Positions 24,208 to 30,088 of a DNA stretch of 30,088 nucleotides are shown one piece after another. Each line of letters starts with the position of its first letter. Position 1 is the first letter of the stretch. The notes beneath the pieces are model-generated. The model saw only the letters and a program-made list of their open reading frames with translations, was not told where the DNA came from and did no database searches. The position numbers were made by a program, and so were the translations under genes. Source of the stretch: CAZTHL01 sp964613585 (GTDB lineage: Bacteria > Pseudomonadota > Alphaproteobacteria > DSM-16000 > Inquilinaceae); NCBI GenBank assembly GCA_964613585.1, contig CAZTHL010000045.1, forward strand, positions 1 to 30,088. Reading direction: 5' to 3'.

Positions 24208-25248
24208 ATGTTCGCCAATCTCTTGGGCTTCCTGTCGGCCGATATGGCTATCGACCTTGGCACCGCCAACACCCTGGTGTACGTCAAAGGTCGAGGCATT
24301 GTCCTCAACGAGCCTTCCGTGGTGGCGATCGCCACCGTGCGCGGCCGAAAGCAGGTGCTGGCGGTCGGTGACGAGGCCAAGCAAATGCTCGGACGAACGC
24401 CGGGCAACATTCAAGCAATCCGCCCTCTGAGAGACGGGGTCATCGCCGACTTCGAGGTCGCGGAGGAGATGATCAAGCATTTTATCAGAAAGGTACATAA
24501 CCGAAGAAGCTTTGCCAGCCCTCAGGTGATTATCTGTGTGCCGTCCGGCTCGACCGCAGTGGAGCGTCGGGCAATACAGGAATCGGCAGAAAGCGCCGGG
24601 GCGCGACGGGTGTTCCTGATCGAGGAGCCCATGGCAGCCGCCATCGGCGCCGGGTTGCCGGTGACGGAGCCCACGGGCTCCATGGTGGTCGACATCGGAG
24701 GCGGCACCACCGAAGTCGCTGTGCTTTCACTCGGCGGGATCGTGTATTCGCGATCGGTGCGGGTTGGCGGCGACAAGATGGATGAAGCGATCATTGGCTA
24801 CATCCGTCGCAATTTCAATCTTCTCGTTGGCGAAGGCTCGGCGGAGCGGATCAAGAAGGAGATCGGCTCTGCGTTCACGCCTGAGGACGGGGAAGGTCGC
24901 ATCATGGAGATCAAGGGGCGCGACCTGATGAATGGCGTCCCCAAGGAACTGGTGATTTCGGAACGGCAAATCGCCGAAAGCCTTGCGGAGCCCGTGAGCG
25001 CCATCGTCGAGGCGGTCAAGGTGGCGCTGGAGCACACCGCCCCCGAGCTCGCCGCCGATATCGTCGACAAGGGCATCGTTCTCACGGGAGGCGGTGCCCT
25101 CCTCGGCAATCTTGATTACGTGCTCAGGCATGCCACCGGACTGCCCGTGTCGATCGCGGACGACCCCTTGTCGTGCGTTGCCCTGGGCACGGGACGAGCC
25201 CTTGAGGAGATGAAAACGCTCAAGAACGTGTTGATAAACATGTACTGA
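24208..25248 (+). CDS. mreB: Rod shape-determining actin homologue MreB
   Basis: 346 residues. MreB polymerises on the inner membrane face and organises lateral peptidoglycan synthesis. The actin-fold ATP site is shown by phosphate-1 DLGTANTLVYVKG (16-28), phosphate-2 VVDIGGGTTEVAV and adenosine motif VLTGGGALLGNLD. The N-terminal MFANLLGFLS is an amphipathic membrane-targeting segment. ICVPSGSTAVERRAI and EEPMAAAIGAGLPV are invariant family blocks. It heads mreB-mreC-mreD-mrdA-rodA; the 96-bp gap to mreC holds a small CTACC/GGTAG hairpin (25250-25265) and a short ORF, so read-through with partial attenuation is possible. Confidence 0.98.
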   Translation: MFANLLGFLSADMAIDLGTANTLVYVKGRGIVLNEPSVVAIATVRGRKQVLAVGDEAKQMLGRTPGNIQAIRPLRDGVIADFEVAEEMIKHFIRKVHNRRSFASPQVIICVPSGSTAVERRAIQESAESAGARRVFLIEEPMAAAIGAGLPVTEPTGSMVVDIGGGTTEVAVLSLGGIVYSRSVRVGGDKMDEAIIGYIRRNFNLLVGEGSAERIKKEIGSAFTPEDGEGRIMEIKGRDLMNGVPKELVISERQIAESLAEPVSAIVEAVKVALEHTAPELAADIVDKGIVLTGGGALLGNLDYVLRHATGLPVSIADDPLSCVALGTGRALEEMKTLKNVLINMY

Positions 25249-25285
25249 CCTACCGAATCTGGTAGCACTGCCCCGAGCAGCCAGC

Positions 25286-25348
25286 ATGGCAAACGACACC
25301 GTTGCGACATCGGCAACGGCGCCGAGAAATGGCGGGCGCGCGCGATGA
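25286..25348 (+). CDS. Possible 20-codon leader ORF overlapping the mreC start
   Basis: ATG 25286 opens a 20-codon frame (MANDTVATSATAPRNGGRAR) whose TGA (25346-25348) overlaps the mreC ATG (25345-25347) as ATGA. mreC has no obvious ribosome binding site, so coupling is conceivable. The ribosome binding site of this ORF is itself weak and the peptide is unknown, so chance is at least as likely. Confidence 0.2.
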   Translation: MANDTVATSATAPRNGGRAR

Positions 25349-26220
25349 GGCATCGAGCCAAATCAGTGGTTCGGGTCGCCACGATCAAATCGCTGGCGAA
25401 CCGCTTTTCCTTCCTGCTGCTCCTGATGGCTGCGGTCGCCCTGATGATTGTCGGTAAGGTCGATGCCGTGATCGTCGATCAGCTGAGGACACGCACGACC
25501 GACGCGGTTGCTCCATTGCTGGACGCGCTGTCGCGTCCGGCCGCGACCGTCGCCAGAGGGGTCAACGAGATACAGGACCTCGCCCGGCTTCGCGAAGAGA
25601 ATGCGCGGCTTGAGTCCGAGAATGCCGCTTTGCGCCAATTTCAGGCCGCTGCTTATCGGTTATCCGCAGAAAACCGTAGCTTGCGGCAATTGATGAATTA
25701 TGAGCCAGCGCCACCCCATTCCTTCGTCACCGGCCGCGTCATTGGGGACAACAGCGGCGCCTTTGTGCGAAGCCTCGCCGTTCATCTCGGCTATAGGCAC
25801 GGTGTCCGGGATGGGCTGGCGGTGCTGGGCGGTTACGGACTTATTGGCCGGACCGTCCAGACAGGCGAGAGGTCGACCAGGGTGCTCTTGATCACCGACC
25901 TCAACGCCAGGATCCCGGTGGTCGTGGAGGAGAGCCGGCACCGCAGCATCTTGGGTGGAGACAACACCGATCAGCCTCGGCTCTTGTATTTGCCTCCCGA
26001 CACAAAGCCAACCATCGGTGAACGCGTGGTCACCTCAGGTCATGGGGGCATGTTTCCTCCCGGCCTTCCCATTGGCGTCGTCGCGTCCATTCGGGAGTCC
26101 GATGTGCGCGTGACACCTTTGGAAGACCCGAGCCAGCTTGAGTTTGTCCGGATTGTGGATTTCCAATCGTTCCCTGAGCATGCTCGGCTGAGAGGCCACG
26201 GGAGCCTTCTTGCCAAATGA
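25345..26220 (+). CDS. mreC: Rod shape-determining protein MreC
   Basis: 291 residues. MreC is a bitopic inner-membrane protein whose periplasmic part activates PBP2/RodA. A short basic cytoplasmic N-terminus precedes one membrane helix (about 21-40). A dimerising coiled coil follows (about 78-118, LREENARLESENAALRQ), then the two-beta-barrel MreC domain (about 125-280) with VIGDNSGAFVRSL, GYGLIGRTVQ, LITDLNARIPV and VTSGHGGMFPPGLPIG. The start ATG 25345 gives the typical basic leader; no clear ribosome binding site is seen. The stop overlaps mreD by ATGA. Confidence 0.96.
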   Translation: MRHRAKSVVRVATIKSLANRFSFLLLLMAAVALMIVGKVDAVIVDQLRTRTTDAVAPLLDALSRPAATVARGVNEIQDLARLREENARLESENAALRQFQAAAYRLSAENRSLRQLMNYEPAPPHSFVTGRVIGDNSGAFVRSLAVHLGYRHGVRDGLAVLGGYGLIGRTVQTGERSTRVLLITDLNARIPVVVEESRHRSILGGDNTDQPRLLYLPPDTKPTIGERVVTSGHGGMFPPGLPIGVVASIRESDVRVTPLEDPSQLEFVRIVDFQSFPEHARLRGHGSLLAK

Positions 26221-26732
26221 ATGCAGGTTTTCTGGCGCGACTTGATCATCTTGCTCGCTGCATAACCCCCGCGGCCGCAACCCTGCTGGTGCTGCTCATT
26301 GGCGTGATTCCACTTCATGTACCTCACTATGGCGCTGTTGCGCCACTTGTGGGACTTACGGCCATATATTACTGGGCTGTGCAACGACCTGACTTGATGC
26401 CGTTGAGCTTGGTATTCATCATTGGAGTCGGACAAGATTTTCTGATCGCCGCGCCCATTGGCGTCCATTCTTTCATCTTTGTCATATGCTACTGGATTGT
26501 CTTTACCCAGCGGCGATTCTTGATGGGCAAATCCTTCTTCGTGCTATGGTGGGGGCTGATCATGACCGCATTACTTGCTGCCGCGTTGGAGTGGCTTTGC
26601 TTCAGCATAATGAACACACAGCTGATGCCTGTGGAGCCTGTGCTGTTTCGAGCTCTGCTGACCGCTGCGGTCTTTCCATTGATTGCCTGGCTGTTGATCA
26701 AGGTTCATCGTTCTTTCTTGCGTCCGATCTAG
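26217..26732 (+). CDS. mreD: Rod shape-determining protein MreD
   Basis: 171 residues with five or six hydrophobic segments, and the family pattern of VGLTAIYYWAVQRPDLMP followed by GVGQDFLIAAPIGVHSF near the middle. MreD is a small polytopic membrane protein of the elongasome that modulates the MreC-PBP2 interaction. It overlaps mreC by ATGA and ends 13 bp before mrdA, so it is in the same operon. Its DNA is visibly less GC-rich than the rest of the window, with codons such as ATA and TTA that neighbours avoid, partly because of its hydrophobic composition. Confidence 0.93.
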   Translation: MNAGFLARLDHLARCITPAAATLLVLLIGVIPLHVPHYGAVAPLVGLTAIYYWAVQRPDLMPLSLVFIIGVGQDFLIAAPIGVHSFIFVICYWIVFTQRRFLMGKSFFVLWWGLIMTALLAAALEWLCFSIMNTQLMPVEPVLFRALLTAAVFPLIAWLLIKVHRSFLRPI

Positions 26733-26745
26733 TGACGGTGGACCA

Positions 26746-28611
26746 ATGGACCGTGACATCGATCGCTACCGAAGCCTGACCCGACGCGCCCTCGTGCTCG
26801 GGGGTGTCCAGCTGGCGGCTATCGGAACCTTGGCTGCAAGACTCTATTACCTCCAGGTGACGGAAAGTGAACATTTCCGTGTGCTTGCCGAGGAAAATCG
26901 AATCAATCTTAAATTGATTGCGCCGTCGCGGGGCCTCATTCTGGATCGCTTCGGCGTGCCACTGGCGGAGAATGATCAGAACTTTCGCGTAATATTATTG
27001 CCGGAACAAGCGGGGGACGTAGAGGCGACTCTAGACAAGCTTGCCAGCATCGTATCCTTGACGGAAGCTGATCATCGGCGGGTCTTGCGCGACGTCGAGA
27101 GACGTCGTGCCTTCGTGCCGATCACCGTCAAGGACTACCTGAGCTGGGAGCAGGTCTCAAGACTCGAGGTCAACGCGCCGGAACTGCCCGGGCTGTCGAT
27201 CGAGGTCGGTGACCTCAGGCATTATCCTTACAGGGAGGCCACCGCCCATGTTCTCGGTTACGTCGGGGCCGTCTCGGAAAGAGAGCTGACCGGCGATCCT
27301 CTGCTTACTCTGCCAGGCTTTAGAATTGGCAAGAATGGTATTGAAAAGGAGCATGAGCAAAGCCTGCGCGGCACCGCGGGCGCCAGTCGCGTTGAAGTCA
27401 ATGCCGTGGGACGCGTCATCCGGGAGATTTCTCGCGACGAGGGGCAGCCCGGTCGCGATAGCCGCCTAACCTTGGATGTCGAGCTTCAGCAGTTCGTCCA
27501 GGACAGGCTCGCAGAGGAGCATAGCGCCTCGGCGGTGATCATGGATATATTTAATGGAGAAATCTTCGCCCTGTGCTCGCATCCGAGCTTTGATCCGAAC
27601 ATGTTTGCCACCGGCATCAGCGGGGATGACTGGAAAAGGCTGGTGAATGACCAGTATGCGCCGCTCATCAATAAGGCAATCGCTGGCCAATATGCCCCCG
27701 GCTCAACATTCAAGCTGATGACCGCGATGGCCGCACTAGAGGAAGGGTCAATCGGTCCGCATTACCAGGCGTATTGTCCGGGCTTCATGAACCTTGGGAA
27801 CCATCGCTTTCACTGCTGGAAGCGAGGAGGGCACGGCTGGATGGACATGTACCAAGCCGTCGCTCAGTCCTGCGACACATACTTCTACGACGTCTCCCGC
27901 AAGATCGGGATCGACACCATTGCGGCGATGGCACGACGATTTGGCCTCGGTGAACCGACCGGCATCGATATTCCGGGCGAACGTGCCGGCCTGATGCCTT
28001 CACGAGAGTGGAAGCTTGGAGCGATCGGCGAGACATGGCAGCCCGGCGAGACGCTGGTGGCCGCCATCGGCCAGGGGTATGTGCTGTCAACGCCGCTCCA
28101 GCTGGCCGTGATGGTCGCCCGCTTGGTCAACGGTGGCCGGGCGGTGCGGCCTCATCTCACCTATGGAGGAGCAGAAGCGTACCAGACGGGCCAGTGGCCT
28201 GAGATCGGCGTATCCAGGAACGCCCTCGCTGCCGTCCGGGAAAGCATGATCGAGGTCACCTCCGGTCGACGGGGCACCGCTCGGACACAGCAGATCCCGG
28301 TCGACGGCATGGAGATGGCCGGCAAGACCGGTACCAGCCAAGTAAAGCGGATTACCATGGCAGAGCGAGCAACCGGTATCGTGAAGCAGGCCGATCGTCC
28401 CTGGAGGGACCGGCACCATGGCTTGTTCGTGGCCTTTGCCCCGATTCAGGCACCGCGTTACGCCGCGGCGGTCGTCGTCGAGCACGGCGGAAGCAGCTCG
28501 GCGGCATCCCCAATTGCCCGAGACATCCTCCAGAAGTGCCAGGAAAGGGCCCCGGCTCGTCCCTTGCTTTCCGCGGGTCCGAACCGTCGACCCGGCGGAC
28601 GGACAGGCTGA
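26746..28611 (+). CDS. mrdA: Penicillin-binding protein 2 (peptidoglycan DD-transpeptidase MrdA)
   Basis: 621 residues. PBP2 is the monofunctional class B transpeptidase of lateral wall growth, working with the glycosyltransferase RodA. After one membrane helix (about 15-34) come the pedestal domain with RGLILDRFGVPLAEN (62-76) and the GYVGAVSERE/GIEKEHEQSLRG region (about 171-209), then the transpeptidase domain. It has the three active-site motifs: S320-T-F-K323 in APGSTFKLM, S375-C-D377 and K527-T-G529. SCD in place of SXN is normal for PBP2. The C-terminus carries a short Pro/Arg tail. Nineteen bp separate it from rodA. Confidence 0.98.
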   Translation: MDRDIDRYRSLTRRALVLGGVQLAAIGTLAARLYYLQVTESEHFRVLAEENRINLKLIAPSRGLILDRFGVPLAENDQNFRVILLPEQAGDVEATLDKLASIVSLTEADHRRVLRDVERRRAFVPITVKDYLSWEQVSRLEVNAPELPGLSIEVGDLRHYPYREATAHVLGYVGAVSERELTGDPLLTLPGFRIGKNGIEKEHEQSLRGTAGASRVEVNAVGRVIREISRDEGQPGRDSRLTLDVELQQFVQDRLAEEHSASAVIMDIFNGEIFALCSHPSFDPNMFATGISGDDWKRLVNDQYAPLINKAIAGQYAPGSTFKLMTAMAALEEGSIGPHYQAYCPGFMNLGNHRFHCWKRGGHGWMDMYQAVAQSCDTYFYDVSRKIGIDTIAAMARRFGLGEPTGIDIPGERAGLMPSREWKLGAIGETWQPGETLVAAIGQGYVLSTPLQLAVMVARLVNGGRAVRPHLTYGGAEAYQTGQWPEIGVSRNALAAVRESMIEVTSGRRGTARTQQIPVDGMEMAGKTGTSQVKRITMAERATGIVKQADRPWRDRHHGLFVAFAPIQAPRYAAAVVVEHGGSSSAASPIARDILQKCQERAPARPLLSAGPNRRPGGRTG

Positions 28612-28630
28612 CCGGGAGAGGATCAAGAGC

Positions 28631-29779
28631 GTGCCCGCCGAATTCTCGAGCCACCAGCCGACGTTGTCGCTGAGCGAGAAGCTCGTCCAGCTCAACTGGA
28701 TTCTGGTGCTGCTCATTACTGTTGTGGCGGCGATTGGCTTCGCCATGCTCTACTCGGCCGCCAACGGGAGCTATTATCCTTGGACTGTGCGGCAGATCGT
28801 GCGCTTCGGTGTCGGCTCGAGCGTCATGCTCTGTGTCGCGGTCATCGATATCCGCGTCTGGCTTCGCATGGCGTATCCAATATTCCTGGCGACACTCGCC
28901 CTGCTTGTCGCGGTCGAGGTCTTTGGGGCCGTCGGCATGGGTGCGCAACGCTGGATTGATCTGGGGCTTCTCCAGCTGCAGCCATCCGAGGTCATGAAGG
29001 TCGCTCTGGTCCTGGCCCTTGCCCGCTACTTTCATGGACCCACGCTGGAAGATGTCGGGAGAATAACAAGACTGTTCGTCCCGCTCGCTCTCATCATCGC
29101 GCCCACCGCCTTGGTGCTCCGGCAGCCGGATCTTGGGACAGCGCTGATGCTTCTCACGGTGGGTGGGGCGATGCTTTTCCTGGCCGGCGTCAGGCTTTGG
29201 AAGTTTGTTGTTGTGATTGCCGGTGGCATCGCCGCCATTCCGGTAGCCTGGCAATTTTTGCACGACTACCAAAGGGCGCGGATCCTCACGTTCATGGACC
29301 CCGAGCGCGATCCCCTCGGAGCTGGATATCACATTCTCCAGTCGAAAATAGCGTTGGGATCCGGCGGCCTGTTTGGCAAGGGTTTTCTTGCGGGCACCCA
29401 AAGCCACTTGAACTTTCTTCCAGAGAAGCAAACGGATTTCATATTCACTATGCTTGCCGAGGAGTTTGGCTTGGTCGGCGGGCTGTCTCTTCTAGGCCTT
29501 TATACCCTCATCTTGCTATATGGTCTCGTGATCGGTTTGAGAAGCCGGAATCATTTTGGCCGATTGTTGTCTCTTGGCCTGACGACCAATCTTTTCCTTT
29601 ATGTATTCATAAACATTGCGATGGTTATGGGACTGATCCCGGTTGTTGGGGCACCTCTGCCATTGATTTCGTATGGCGGCACGGCAATGCTCACCATACT
29701 TGTGTCCTTTGGTCTCATGATGTCCGTCTATATTCACAGGGACGTGCGTATCCCCCGACGCGCCCTGGATGAATATTAG
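28631..29779 (+). CDS. rodA: Peptidoglycan glycosyltransferase RodA
   Basis: 382 residues from GTG 28631. RodA is the SEDS-family polymerase that extends glycan strands from lipid II in complex with PBP2. It has about ten membrane segments and the SEDS blocks AQRWIDLGLLQLQPSEVMKVALV, LRQPDLGTALMLL, then QSKIALGSGGLFGKG, DFIFTMLAEEFGLVGG and GAPLPLISYGGTAML. The open frame reaches back to 28418 inside mrdA, but GTG 28631 lies 19 bp after the mrdA stop with GGGAGAGGA about 10 bases upstream and yields a normal-length RodA. The TAG stop (29777-29779) is the first three bases of a dispersed repeat. Confidence 0.97.
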   Translation: MPAEFSSHQPTLSLSEKLVQLNWILVLLITVVAAIGFAMLYSAANGSYYPWTVRQIVRFGVGSSVMLCVAVIDIRVWLRMAYPIFLATLALLVAVEVFGAVGMGAQRWIDLGLLQLQPSEVMKVALVLALARYFHGPTLEDVGRITRLFVPLALIIAPTALVLRQPDLGTALMLLTVGGAMLFLAGVRLWKFVVVIAGGIAAIPVAWQFLHDYQRARILTFMDPERDPLGAGYHILQSKIALGSGGLFGKGFLAGTQSHLNFLPEKQTDFIFTMLAEEFGLVGGLSLLGLYTLILLYGLVIGLRSRNHFGRLLSLGLTTNLFLYVFINIAMVMGLIPVVGAPLPLISYGGTAMLTILVSFGLMMSVYIHRDVRIPRRALDEY

Positions 29780-29908
29780 AGTGCTTCCGGCTCCAGTGGC
29801 ATCGCCGACCCGCGTTCCCGGCCGACCACCCCACGACAGCATGCTCAGGCTGGCCGGGCGGAGGGTAAGGGCCGGTGCCGATTCCGCGTCAGGCGGAAAC
29901 GTTCCCGC
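29777..29908 (+). repeat. Dispersed inverted repeat element, copy C
   Basis: Begins TAGAGTGCTTCCGGC at the rodA stop and ends near TCAGGCGGAAACGTTCCCG. It shares with copy A a 29-nt identical core (29833-29861), the GGGCCGGTGCCGATT block and the CGCGTCAGGCGGAA terminus. With copies A and B it shares GTGGCATCG-type sequence near the left end. Its left hairpin arm has several mismatches to the right arm. It separates rodA from the tRNA gene and may terminate the mre operon. Confidence 0.88.
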
Positions 29909-29971
29909 GCTCCACGAGACACGGGGGACCACGTTGGCTCCACAGCGTAGGGCGGACGAACGGCGGGTTGG

Positions 29972-30000
29972 TTGAAGCGATCGGGATCGGGTGCTATATG
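29972..30000 (+). promoter_or_regulatory. Probable tRNA-Lys promoter
   Basis: TTGAAG (29972-29977), a 17-base spacer and TATATG (29995-30000), each 4 of 6 to the sigma-70 consensus. The tRNA starts 13 bases after the -10 element, the right distance for a short 5' leader. Confidence 0.6.
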
Positions 30001-30012
30001 CCCCGCTCGTCA

Positions 30013-30088
30013 GGGCCATTAGCTCAATTGGTAGAGCATCCGACTCTTAATCGGCAGGTTGAAGGTTCGAGTCCTTCATGGCCCACCA
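30013..30088 (+). tRNA. tRNA-Lys (anticodon CUU)
   Basis: A 76-nt cloverleaf ending exactly at the window edge, with CCA encoded. The acceptor stem pairs GGGCCAT with ATGGCCC. The D arm is GCTC/GAGC, and the anticodon loop CTCTTAA has CTT at the anticodon position. The T arm is GAAGG-TTCGAGT-CCTTC, and the variable loop is 5 nt. The first pair of the anticodon stem (U27-C43) is a mismatch; all other stem pairs form. It decodes AAG, the common lysine codon in this GC-rich genome. Confidence 0.97.

Overview
The window is a high-GC, gene-dense chromosomal segment of an alphaproteobacterium, probably from the Rhodospirillales or a related order. The assignment rests on gene content: flbD inside a fliN-flbD-flhA flagellar cluster, ctrA divergent from fliI-fliJ, a DUF1178 gene after ctrA, the ubiG/lysC/ptsP block, a DUF4167 gene after prfA-prmC, and a complete mreBCD-mrdA-rodA cluster. 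I see no phage, transposase, CRISPR array or biosynthetic island. This is core chromosome, and the most unusual content lies in its repeats and intergenic DNA.

Layout. Positions 2-490 hold the 3' end of a gene, possibly fliH by position, whose product ends in 24-residue tandem repeats. Then come fliN, flbD (sigma-54 activator), flhA and an Ala/Pro-rich FliK-like gene, all on + (541-6139). Converging on them are fliJ and fliI on - (6257-8061). ctrA, the cell-cycle and flagellar master regulator, diverges from fliI across a 217-bp AT-rich region with CtrA-like half-sites. A DUF1178 gene follows ctrA. ubiG is on - and is divergent from lysC-ptsP on +. Next on + are a RodZ-like gene, ispG, a large MscS-family channel gene, prfA-prmC and a DUF4167 gene. 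A Tat-exported DUF547 gene is on -. The final block on + is mreB, mreC, mreD, mrdA (PBP2) and rodA, followed by tRNA-Lys(CUU), which ends exactly at the window edge.

How the genes relate. Two modules dominate: flagellar export and its CtrA/FlbD regulation on the left, and the rod-shape (elongasome) machinery on the right, with the RodZ-like gene about 10 kb before mreB. Between them lie housekeeping genes for ubiquinone, aspartate-family amino acids, nitrogen PTS, isoprenoids and translation termination.

Main non-genic observation. Three copies of an approximately 125-140 bp imperfect inverted repeat sit at 6121-6260 (inverted), 9634-9757 and 29777-29908. Each abuts a gene end so that the element's terminal TAG is that gene's stop codon. 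The copy between fliK and fliJ also supplies the last codons and stop of the fliK-like gene. This looks like a RIME/REP-like or MITE-like dispersed family; the same arrangement is not something I can confirm as described for this lineage.
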